From: Fallopia convolvulus
Taxonomy: Eukaryota; Streptophyta; Magnoliopsida; Caryophyllales; Polygonaceae
Assembly: GCA_964016875.1 (NCBI GenBank)
Contig: OZ024720.1
Span: forward strand, 22,757,742 to 22,821,741
Direction of reading: 5' to 3'
Length of the DNA stretch: 64,000 bases
Shown here: positions 1 to 9,762 of the stretch, one piece after another
How positions within the stretch are numbered: position 1 is the stretch's first letter
Layout: each line of letters begins with the position of its first letter
Position numbers and translations under genes: made by a program
Notes under the pieces: generated by a model
The model's input: only the letters and a program-made list of their open reading frames with translations
Told to the model about the DNA's origin: nothing
The model's database searches: none

Positions 1-1301
1 AAGGAATCGACTACGATGAGACCTTCGCACCGGTTGCCAGGATCGAGGCCATCAGACTCTTAATTGCCTATGCTGCTCACAAGGGATTCAAGCTTTATCA
101 AATGGATGTGAAAACAGCCTTCCTCAATGGACATCTCAAGGAAGAAGTGTATGTGGCCCAACCTCCAGGATTCGAAGATGAAAAGCTACCAACCATGTCT
201 ACTTCCTGGAAAGGGCACTCTACGGACTCAAACAAGCTCCCCGAGCTTGGTATGACAGGTTTGCTCAATTCCTCTTGTCCCATGGATACCTTCGAGGTTC
301 CATAGACAAGACTTTATTTTTAAAGAAAGAATCTAAAGACATCTTGATTGTGCAAGTATATGTTGATGACATTGTTTTTGGAGCAACTAACGAAACTCTT
401 GTAGAGAACTTTAAGGACCTCATGAGCAGTGAGTTTGAGATGAGTCTCATTAGGGAACTCACGTTCTTCCTGGGACTTCAAATATCCCACCAACGAGGGA
501 ACAAAGATTCATGAACAGAAATACATCAAGGAAATGCTCGTGAAGTATGGGATGGAACACTCCAAGCCTATTGACACTCCCATCTCACCAAATTCAAGGC
601 TCAATGCGGATGAAACAGGTATTAGTGTGGACCAACGGAACTATCGAGGTATGATCGGGTCCCTTCTCTACTTAACATCTAGTAGACCTGATATCATGTT
701 CTCCGTATGTCTTTGTGTTCGTTTTCAATCTAACCCTATGGAATCACACCTGAAAAAGGTGAAGAGAATTTTCAGGTATCTCAAAGGGAACAACAGCTTG
801 TGCCTCTGGTATCCAAGGAACAGTTCCCTTGAGCTCATTGCATACACAGATGCGGACTTTGCAGGGCACCTGGTTGATAGAAAAAGCACATCTGGAATGG
901 CCCAGTTCCTAGGGTCATGATTAGTTTCACGGGGATCCAAAAAGCAAAACTCAGTGGCACTCTCCACAGCTGAAGCCGAATATGTGGCTGCCGCATCGTG
1001 CTGTTCCCAAGTCCTATGGCTTAAGTCACAACTCTAGGATTACGGTATGTCTTTTGGCCCAGTTCCCATACTTTGTGATAATACTAGTGCCATAAACATT
1101 TCCAAGGATCTTGTGCATCATTCTAGAACTAAGCATATAGATATAAGGCATCACTTTCTACGTGACAATGTTGAAAGTGGGAACATTTCGATGGAACACT
1201 GTAGAACTGAAGAGCAAATTGCGGACATTCTTATGAAAGCTTTAGACAGACGTCCCTACCGGCGTTTTCGAACGCTTATAGGGATGATAACTCTAAACTA
1301 A
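1..1301 (+). pseudogene. Sirevirus-1 pol remnant: reverse transcriptase and RNase H
   Basis: C-terminal half of a Ty1/copia polyprotein. The RT core DVKTAFLNG is at about 102-130 and the catalytic YVDD (QVYVDDIVFG) at about 355-385. RNase H follows with TDADFAG (about 846), STAEAEY (about 963) and CDNTSA (about 1073), so all acidic catalytic positions remain. The frame is broken by a frameshift near 188, another near 490-500, a TGA at 918-920 where relatives keep a sense codon, and a TAG near 1035. The final segment runs to a TAA at 1299-1301, the usual pol end. The stops rule out a functional product, so this is a remnant. Confidence 0.93.
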
Positions 1302-2049
1302 ACAAGTCCATGTTTGTCTCTCTCTCAATGCCTGACTAGTTTATCTAAGTTTGCATGATAGGGAACTTGGATTTATTTCTTTCACTACGCCATGATTACT
1401 AGTCTAGAGAATCATGTGTACAAGAGAACTTTATTTCTTTCGGCCATACATGATCAACCAGAGTTCCCTTTATCCCTCTTTACAAGCCACTATGACGGTT
1501 GATCATATAACCTACCCTAAGCTAGGAACCAGACAAACGCTTCTCATGAGCCAAAATATTTCCTTTATCGAGTAGAAAATTGTCTGGCTCCCTTTGAGTT
1601 CCCTAGCCCCACAAAAGGATGAGTGTGAAGTTCCCTTCACCACTTCACTCTCCCTGACCTTGATAAGATCATGGGAACTGATGCATACTAGCAAGGGAAC
1701 GCTGACTCATATTCAAAGAAGAATTGTCACTTGGGAAGCGGACTTTTGTGTCAGAATCTCTGAAGCATTAAGGGCCAAGTATTCAAATTTTGAAAAGGAC
1801 TTCCCAAGAGATCGTGATGCGTGTTAAGAGGCGTGCTATGGAAGTTGAAACAATGCCCCACATTCATTGGGCAACGGTTATCGAGGTTTTTCCACTTCCC
1901 TTTCTACCCTTCACCTCCTCTCTCCTTAAAGCTCCCATTTGCCATTTTTGGGCCCTTATTCCATCTTCCACCTCTGTCATTCGTCTTCTCCACATCTCTT
2001 TTACTCTCTTTTTCAAGAAACCTCCAAAACCTCCCAAAACCTTAAAAAA
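1302..2049 (+). other. spacer between pol and downstream ORF of Sirevirus-1
   Basis: About 750 bp without a convincing reading frame. It contains many GGGAAC or GTTCCC copies, for example near 1360, 1460, 1596, 1626, 1672 and 1697. Sireviruses with an extra ORF usually have such a spacer; a splice acceptor for a subgenomic mRNA could lie here, but none is identifiable by eye. Confidence 0.5.
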
Positions 2050-4375
2050 ATGGCCCCTCAACACACTTTTGCCCAGATCAAAGAGTGGGTACTTGCCAAC
2101 CCTCGAATCCTCTTCACCTCTCAACTACGAGAGATTGAACAAGAACAAGACCCCATCATGAAAGACGTCCTAATCCAAGGGCTCTACAACCAAGTAAGCC
2201 CCTTCTTGCCCCCTCCTCCTCCGGCCGACGACACTGTCGCCTGGACTTCTTCCTCCTCTGAATCTTTTCCTCCTCCCTCAAACACCAACACCTCCTCCGG
2301 AATTGTCATTGTTGACAGTTTCGAAGATGCACGACCATCCCTAAATGAAAAACCCAAGAAATCCAAACACCGCCATTCATCCAAACGACTCCACTCCTCT
2401 AACGACCCTTCAAAACCCAAAAAATCCAAACATTCCAAAGATCCCTCCAAATCCAAAAAAACGCAAGCACTCTGAGGTCTCTGAATTTTCGAAGCCCAGA
2501 AAGAAAGCCTTCTTCAAGTTTGAGGACTACTTGAACTGCTCCAAGGAGAGTTCCTGTATGCCCAAACCTCCTTTCCCTTTCCCCTCCGACGATGGGACCT
2601 CTCAATCCCAGAGTCTACTCCCTTCTTCCTCCTTTCTCCCTCTTCTTCTAACCGAGGGACCTCCCAAATCTCCTCCCTCTCAAACATTACCTCTCCCACC
2701 CCCTCCTTCAGTTCCCACCTCAAAGAGAACTCCACGTTCACCACCTCCTCCCCTCCTTCCTCACCACACCACACATCCATTCCTCCCACCCCTACCTCGG
2801 GGAACTCTACTCCCCAGGTTACAACATTCACTCTTCCACCTCCCCCTTCTACACAACTTTCCACTCCCCTTCCTTCTTCTCTTCCTTCTTCGACCACATC
2901 CCCAACCACCACAAAACTCCCCTCTCCCTCTCCATCCAAAACTGTCGTCGCCATTGAATCGGACGACGATGACCTCCCCATCTCCGTGGTCATCGGGAAA
3001 ATAAGTAAGGAGCCTCCTCCCATTTTCTTGGGGAACTGCAAAGGAGGAGGCCCAGCTCAAGGCAATCGAAGAAGAGCTCAACAGGGACCCCTCTGAAAAT
3101 ACAGTTGAACAAGGGACCAAGTCCCAAGAGAAGGTGGCCCCTGAAGAGTCCACGGAAAGACGGGACCCAGCACCGGTTGATGGTGCTGGGGCAACTACAA
3201 GTCATCCCCAGGATGACGCAGAGGGCTCAAGCTCGAGCTCCTCCAAGGAAGAAAGGACCTCCCACGATGAGGTCGGAGAAGAAGAAGACGCTCCAGCTGC
3301 TAAGGAGCGAGCACCGGTCCCAACCCCTGGACACCAAATGGTGGTGTCCACGGGTTCCCAACATCCAAGGAAACGCGTGCTCCAAATTGAAGCGGTTGCA
3401 CCCCCTAAGCAGAAAGGACCTCGAACAGTCTCTAGGGGGAACACGTCCGGGAGCACTACAAAGAAGGGAAAGGGGACCTCTTCCACAAAGCACCATGTGG
3501 ATGAACGAAGGAAGCTCCTTCCTCCACTTATCGTTTCAGAAGACGTGCTAAACGACAACGGCCTTGGGGAACTGTGGGACCTGATCAAGGCCCAGGGCTG
3601 GGAGAATCTCTGCAAAGAAACTGTGAGCGTCGATCCCTCGCAAGTGCGTCAATTCTACAATAACTTCACTATCACCAACGACTGCACTCAGGGAACTCTC
3701 TCCCACGAAGGCGACGAGTTCATTTTTACAACGTCAACAATCCGCCTTCAGCTCCAAGTCCTAGGTCAAGGTCTCAATGAGTTGCCCAACAAGCTCTGGG
3801 GCGAGTTCAATAGCGCCGAGGTGTGCAACACCATCTTTGAGGGTCGAGTTTCCTCTGAAGTGCTCTCGACGCACCATCTCTCCCTGGTCGCCAAGCTCGC
3901 TCACCAATTCATCATCAATGTGGTGATCCCTCGCCAGGAGAAGCGTCTGGTCGTCAACATCCCTAATGCCATCATCCTCTATCACTTCCTCCTCAAGAAG
4001 CCCACCAACCTTCCTAGAATAATCCTTGGGCACATGGAGAAGTGCATGGCTTCCAAGTCCCATTCCCTTCCCTACTCTGGGCTAATAAAGAAGCTCCTAC
4101 AAAAAGAGAGTCTCTACGACGCCTCTAAATACAAAATCGAGCTTGGAAGGGAACTGGACATTTCAGTTGTCCAGAAGATGAGGCACTCTGAGCCTGTAGA
4201 GGAAGCGGCTCAACTGGAGTCTGGTGAACAAGAGGGGAACTCTCAAGTGTTGCTCCGTATCGCCAACACCCTCGACCAGATTGCCAGGGACCAAGCTGTG
4301 TTGGCCAGAGGACAAGAGAAGCTTACACAAGTCCTGACGCGCCTCTGTGACGCCATGTTCCCTCAATCCCCATGA
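2050..4375 (+). pseudogene. Sirevirus-1 downstream (env-position) ORF, frameshifted
   Basis: A long reading frame after pol, in the position of the 'env-like' ORF of Sireviruses. The best start is ATG 2050 (MAPQHTFAQIKEW). The first 141 codons are rich in Pro, Ser and Lys and end at 2475 after a frameshift. The frame continues as basic and proline-rich sequence to about 3004, shifts again, and runs open from 3134 to 4375 (413 codons). Residues about 1-125 of that last part are acidic, Ser-rich and low-complexity. Residues about 130-330 form a globular domain resembling the 'putative plant transposon protein' (Transposase_32-like) domain of many plant retroelement ORFs. The C-terminus (about 370-410) looks like a short coiled coil. 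I see no signal peptide and no clear transmembrane helix, so an envelope role is not supported. The domain name rests on pattern recognition, not on a search. Confidence 0.6.
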
Positions 4376-4782
4376 TCTCTCCCTTCCTTTTCCCTTAATC
4401 CAAAAATGACCACAAAAATTGTACTTGAGTTCCCATTGTAAATATTTACTTAAGTAATGCATTGGTCTTTAATTTGATTGTGTGTTCCCTTCTTCCCTAT
4501 TATTGCTTTGCTTGTTTTCGATGATGTCAAAAGGGGGAAAGACAAAAAATGCGAGATGAGTTAAAAGTTTAAGTTATCACAGACCACGCATAAGCTAAGG
4601 GGGAACAATTGCATAAAAAGCTAAGTAAGAACTAAGTGTCTCACCAGAAGTGGCTCCCTAAATCTAATTGTTTCACTAAGAAGTGACCTCCCAAAATCTA
4701 ACTTAGGAACTCATCAGCATATCATTCATTTAAATACTTGCATATTTTGTGATGGGTTTGTCATCATCAAAAAGGGGGAAAT
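4376..4782 (+). promoter_or_regulatory. Sirevirus-1 multiple polypurine tracts before the 3' LTR
   Basis: Non-coding region between the downstream ORF and the 3' LTR. AAAAGGGGGAAA-type tracts occur near 4529-4540, 4597-4606 and directly before the LTR at about 4769-4780. The last abuts TGTTGGGA and should prime plus-strand DNA synthesis. Repeated purine tracts upstream of the 3' LTR are a known Sirevirus hallmark, and Sirevirus-2 shows the same on the minus strand. Confidence 0.75.
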
Positions 4783-5814
4783 TGTTGGGACGTTGTTGGG
4801 ACCTCTGGTTCTAAAACGACGTATCAACGATGTAATTCTCCGAGTTTTGATAATGACAAACACCATAGGGAACTAATGTGGTTTGTTCAAGTATCTCTAA
4901 GGAACACAGATACAGCCATGGAAGCTCACAATGCAGAGTTTCAATCAAGGGAACTCTGAAGAGGAAAGTTCCCATGAAATGGGAACTCCCAGAAATGATC
5001 AAGAGAACACAAGCTTACAACGATGAAGAGTTTACATCAAGGGAACTCTGAACAAGACAGTTCCCATGACATGGGAACTCACATGTGAAGACAACGATCG
5101 TTCAACACAGATCGCGGGATTCTGTCTCGGACAGCCCAAAGGAACAGTCTGAGGATCAGACTGTCACGCTTCATCCAACGGTCCGATTGATCCAAGAAGT
5201 TGACCTAGTTTAAACCAAAGTCACATGTGAAGAAAGTACAACTTGGGCATCAAGCAAAGGGCATTTTGGACATAGACGAAAGATGCGACTGCCCAATCTC
5301 ACCTGGACTATAAAGCCAAATGAATAGTACTCGGATTGAGTACTTCTCCCAGAACTTACAATCACCCACATCAGAGAAAAGAAAGAAAAGAAAGAGAAGT
5401 CCCCGTCGGCGAGTGTGTGATCTCGACGACGGTAAAGCCGAAGTTCCCAAGAGCAAGGGAACTGAGTAGTCGGTGTAAGGTTTGAGTTATTTGCATTTTG
5501 CTGTTGTGAGCTTAGGAACTCAGTTGAGAGGATTTACTAGTGTTGCTAGAGTTAGGAAGAACTCGTAGGAACAGAGAAGTGTGAATCCGGCTGTGTAACT
5601 AAGGAACAAAGCAATTAATATAAGTAAGTCATTCAAAATCCTCCAAGCGGAGGTAGAGGTTTACCCATACAACTAGTTGGTTGTAGTGGGGTTCCTCTAT
5701 AAAGGAACTGCGTTCTTTACTGTCTTTAATACTTGTGAACCGTTTACTTCCGCTGCCTTGGGAACAGCTTAACTGCCAGTTCCCAAGCTCTTTGCTAACG
5801 TTTACGATCCAACA
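4783..5814 (+). repeat. Sirevirus-1 3' LTR (1032 bp)
   Basis: Starts TGTTGGGA right after the polypurine tract and ends ATCCAACA, giving the expected TG...CA ends with a nearly perfect terminal inverted repeat. The right boundary is fixed because sequence from 5815 matches the minus-strand Athila-type gag-protease linker without a gap. A TATAAAG at about 5309-5315 is a good TATA-box candidate. The LTR holds about 20 copies of [A/G]GGAAC or its complement, including pairs that face each other. The left partner LTR is outside the window. Confidence 0.88.
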
Positions 5815-6259
5815 CATAGATTTCTTAGTTGGAAATGGAAGAGTTTTCACCATTCTCGGAACCAGGTTAGGATCGAGAGGTGAGAGTACCGGGTCGACAC
5901 TGGGGTCGATTGATGTCCTCGGTGGGTCGTTACCGACCCTGGTGGGGTCGTTAACTACCCTGGGATTGAGAGGGAGGCTTGGTTTAGAGAACTTACTTGT
6001 GGTAGGGTCGTCAGGAACCCTTGAAGCCTCGTCATCCTGGTTTGTAGGCTCGGTATTTGCTCTCGCTGGATTGTTAACGAGCCGTTTTGCGAGGTCTTGT
6101 TCCTCCTTCTCTTCTGTTTGAATTCTCTCCGGTAATGTCTTTCCACTTCTGAGGTGTACAGTTGCTATTTGGCCTTTAGGGTTCTCCTCGGGGCGGCCCA
6201 GGAGTTGTCCTTGCGGTCTTGGAATGCGTGCAGCTAAGTCCCCTAATTGGGAATCAACA
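5815..6259 (-). pseudogene. B-left gag-protease linker fragment
   Basis: Reads on the minus strand as the variable linker between the Gag zinc knuckle and the protease. It corresponds to about 56600-57060 of B-right and keeps phrases such as VHLRSGKTLPER and the Asn-Asp-Pro-rich stretch. The linker is proline-rich and its DNA is built from GTTAACGAC-like units. The frame appears open; it is ended by Sirevirus-1 on one side and Athila-A on the other. No enzymatic domain is present. Confidence 0.8.
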
Positions 6260-7661
6260 TGATGTCTCTTTATTTGGTGGTGTTTTTATATGTGATTTCC
6301 TTTGTAAATACGTTTCTTTTTCCCCTTTTCTTGTGTGTTTTGTTCCTTGTTAGCTTAGTTCCCATATTTCTATGAGATTCGGAGACTATGCGCGTTTTAT
6401 GTGTTTTGTAGGTGTCTTGGCATGGATCAAGGATCGTTTTGAAGGAGGATCGGAACATGGAGCAAGGCCCGAGCTTAAGACGGAAAGAGAGGAGCAAGCC
6501 ATGAAGAAGAACAAGAGAAAAGCCAACAAGAAGAGGGTGGAACGAGGTCTGGACCGAGTTGCAACCAACACCGGGCCCGACTTGAGTTTTCAACCTCGGA
6601 CCGACTTGCACAGCAAGTCGGGCCCGAGGTCCTCCGTGTCGGTCCGAGTCGGTCACTGGACTGCTTGGGCTCCAAGGCACGAAATTGTAAACTACCACGT
6701 TTGCCCCTCATATATAAAGGCTCTCTTATCTTCTAATTTAAGGAGGTTCCCACACTTAGCAAGGAACCAACCCTCAAAAACTCTCAAGAGGATACTTGGA
6801 GAGCAAGGAGGAAGGAGAGGAGAAGGAGAAGAGAGAGAATCGTCCAAGGAGAGGAAAATTTGATAGGTTTAGTTGATAGATTAGCTTTGCTTTGTTTTGA
6901 TTTTGTGGATTTGGAAACCTTTGATTGGAGTTTGTGGATTGCTTTTGATTTTGAATGAAATTTGGCTTTGGTTTGAGATTTATGATGTTGATTGCCTTGC
7001 TTTTTGATTTGTTTGCTTTCTTTGTTTGCCATATGGAGTAGATCTCCTTGATCTTGGGTTATGGGGGAAAACTCTAGCTAGGTTGGGCTAGAAACCCCAA
7101 TTCCATAGCCTTGAGTGCTTGATCTAGGAACCCACTCTACATAGAGCTACAATTCCTTACAAAAGTAAGGAATCAAGGCTTGTGATTGGCAAAGTAGCGA
7201 AAGTGAACATGTGTCAATCTCAAGACCTTGCTTCGAATGGGATTTCCCCAAGGATCGATGTGTAGAAGTGGTTGGAACGAGGGCAAAAGCACTCGATCCT
7301 ATTCCGATCATCACTTATTGCTTGAATTGGGGTGGAAAAGCCTTAATCTACTAGAGAAGGAACCCAAAAGCCCAAGATCTACTTTCAATCTTTGAGTTCG
7401 ACAAACCCAGCTACCTCGGTCCCGACTTGCTCTACGTCGGTCCCGACTTCCCTCTTGTCGCCAACATCGAGCCCGATGTGACACTTGTGTCGGTCCCGAC
7501 TGTTCTCTTTGTTTTCCTTTGTTTTAAGTTCTCCTTTCCAGCTTTCTAGTGTCTAGGCACCTCAATCGAGTAGATTTCCCGAGCGTTCGACACCCACCAC
7601 GTGCTACAACGGGGTCGGGTTATAAATTGTATCTCTAGACCCTCGCACAACCGAGCGATCA
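6260..7661 (+). repeat. Athila-A 5' LTR (1402 bp)
   Basis: Begins TGATGTCTC and ends GCGATCA. A TATATAAAG at 6711-6719 is the likely TATA box, putting U3 at roughly 450-500 bp. The LTR carries about eight TCGGGCCCGA-like motifs in two clusters (about 6576-6650 and 7421-7500). The first cluster includes a perfect hairpin, CCGACTTG/CAAGTCGG, at 6601-6621. The second half is T-rich. Confidence 0.95.
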
Positions 7662-7667
7662 AAAGAT

Positions 7668-7685
7668 TGGCGCCGTTGCCGGGGA
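7668..7685 (+). promoter_or_regulatory. Athila-A primer-binding site, tRNA-Asp
   Basis: TGGCGCCGTTGCCGGGGA lies six bases after the 5' LTR and is the exact complement of the 3' end of plant tRNA-Asp(GUC). It primes minus-strand DNA synthesis. tRNA-Asp use is typical of Athila-type elements. Confidence 0.92.
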
Positions 7686-7813
7686 ATTCTAAGTGCATTG
7701 AGTGCCAATTTGGTGAGTTTCTTGTGTTTTGGTAGTGATTTGGGTGAGGGAATAGCCCAAACCCTTTGTTTGTTTTTGATTTGTTTTGGTTTGTGTCTTT
7801 GTTTCGTAGGTTT

Positions 7814-9762
7814 ATGCTAGCTCGTTCCACCCGAGGAACACTTGAGCTTGAGTTTGTGAGTGATCCGGAAAGTATTCTCAAAGAATCCCAAAGAAGGAAA
7901 AGGATGGAGAATCAAGGTCTCCATGGTGAAGAGGAGTTGGCTCAACTTAGGGCCGAAATGGCTTGATTGCAACTTGAGAAGGACAATCAAGAGGCGGTGG
8001 CAAGAAGAGAACGGGAGCAACGATGAGGGCCGAGGCTCAACTCAACGCTCTACCCCGGAATGCACGCCAATACATGCATCCGGGGTTGAGGGTACCCGAA
8101 CCGGTTATTGTGCTTCCCGAGGTTGCCAAGAATTTTGAGATCAAGACGCAATTCATTTCCCTCATCAAGCGTGATCAATTCGAGGGCCGTCCACATGAGT
8201 GTCCCATAGAGCACGTCAAACGCTTTGTGGACATGTGTGAGACGATCTCTACCGACGAGGAGACGTTGGAGTATGTGCTTCTAAAGGCGTTCAAGTGGTC
8301 ACTTGGGGGCAAGGCCACACATTGGCTCGAGAGCCAAGCCCCTAGGTCAATCACAACTTGGAAGGCACTCTATGATGCTTTCTTGATGAAGTTCTTCCCG
8401 CCCTCAAAGACAACCGAGCTAAGAAGGAAAATTGCAAGCTTTCAACAAGGTCCGAATGAGCCTCTCTTCGAAGCATGGGACCGTTTCAAGGAGATGTTGC
8501 GCCAATGTCCTACTCATGGCCAACAACCTTATGTGTTCCAAGACATCTTTTTCCAAGGCATCAATCCGGCAACGAAGGACAAGCTCAATCTCCACACCGA
8601 TTGTGGGTTCATAGACTTGACACCGGATCAAGCTTGGGAGCTACTTGACAAGCTATCCGATTATGAGGCCATGTATGGGGTGAGTCAAGATAGCAAAGAG
8701 GTGAAGGTTCAAGGTGAAGGTGCAAGGAAGTTATATGATCCAAAGGGAGAAGACATTGACAAGGATATGAAGCTCCAATTCCTTGAAGGTGAAGTGAGCA
8801 AACTTAAGAGGCAAGTCCACTACTACAAGCAAAATGCTAGAGCTTGTGAGGAGTGTGGATCCTTTGCACATGCTACACAAGTTTGTCCGAATGAGAGCCA
8901 GGTGCGCTTGGCCAAGCGAATTGAGGAGGCAAACTATGTTCAGGGAAATTTCGGTGGAAGAGGCAACTTCAACAATGGTGGTAATGGCCGGTGGAACAAC
9001 GGTCAAGCTCAAGGCTACAACAAAAACTTCAACCAAAACGAGCCAAGGGCGCCGCAACCACCACCATATAGGCCACCGGGATTCAATGAGATACAATCAT
9101 TTGCTCAAGAGATGAGGGATGGGTTCAAGGAGATGAGGACCTAATTCAATGAGTTTGGTGCATGGAGGAGGCAAGTCGACAATCAATTTGCCCAAATTGC
9201 AACTCAAGCCCCGAGAGAGAATGGGAGACTTCCGGGCCGACCCGAGGAGAACCCCCGAGCTCAAAACAATCAAAATGAAGTCCGGGCAATTGGATTGAGA
9301 AGTGGCCGAAACCTACCCGAGTCACACATGCCTAAGAAGGATGAAGAGAGCCGGACCGACTTACCCAGCAAGTCGGGTCCGACGTTCCCTGAAGTCGACC
9401 CAGTAGGAAGATCGACTCCTCTACCCCGGACCGAGGTTGAGAGTAATTCGGGCCCGACGTACCCAGATGTCGATCCGACTACTCTGCCTCAGCTCTACCC
9501 CAGGACCGAGGTACACGACATCGGGCCCGACGTGATGCCTAAGTCGGTCCATCCAAGAAATGTTGCAAGTGAAGTGGGGAAGTCAAAGGAGGTTGATCCA
9601 AGCAAGATTCAAGGTGCAACAACTCTTCCATATCCCTCAAAGAAGCCGAAAGATGTTGTTGAGAACAAGTTCAAGAGGTTTCTCAAACTCTTGCAAGGTT
9701 TGAACATCTCTATCCCGTTCACCGATGCATTGAGCGAGATGCCATCCTATGCCAAGTTTTAA
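7814..9762 (+). pseudogene. Athila-A gag with zinc knuckle and gag-protease linker
   Basis: Gag structural protein, which would assemble virus-like particles in the cytoplasm. The best start is ATG 7814 (MLARSTRGT), 128 bp after the primer site. A TGA at 7964-7966 and a frameshift near 8020 break the N-terminus. The frame is open from 8023 to 9144 and contains the Athila-type capsid region (LVALIKRDQF-like start near 8155, FFPPSKT near 8395). A CCHC zinc knuckle, CEECGSFAHATQVC, is at about 8850-8890, followed by a Gly/Asn-rich RNA-binding stretch. A TAA at 9142-9144 and another at 9760-9762 are single in-frame stops. The linker at 9300-9560 is Pro-rich and encoded by TCGGGCCCGA-like repeats, closely matching part of the LTR. 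Confidence 0.9.

Larger units (their letters stand above)
1..5814 (+). mobile_element. Sirevirus-1: Ty1/copia element, 3' part
   Basis: The 3' portion of a Sirevirus (SIRE1/Maximus-type) copia retrotransposon; its 5' LTR, gag and integrase lie upstream of the window. Visible in order are the end of reverse transcriptase, RNase H, a long spacer, a downstream ORF in the env-like position, several polypurine tracts and a 3' LTR. It is inserted in the minus-strand Athila-type element B-left: homology to that gag-protease linker resumes directly after the LTR, and the right target-site copy would be CATAG at 5815-5819. The partner TSD is outside the window. The whole stretch is extremely rich in GGGAAC/GTTCCC. 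Confidence 0.9.

Noticed and set aside
2184..3205. Minus-strand frames of 90-175 codons opposite the Sirevirus-1 ORF
   Set aside because: They are mirror frames of Pro/Ser-rich coding DNA and have no domain or start context of their own.
7668..7685. tRNA-like sequences at primer sites as tRNA genes
   Set aside because: Only the 18-base complement of a tRNA 3' end is present; no cloverleaf follows. The same holds for 19260, 41256, 48006 and 55122.
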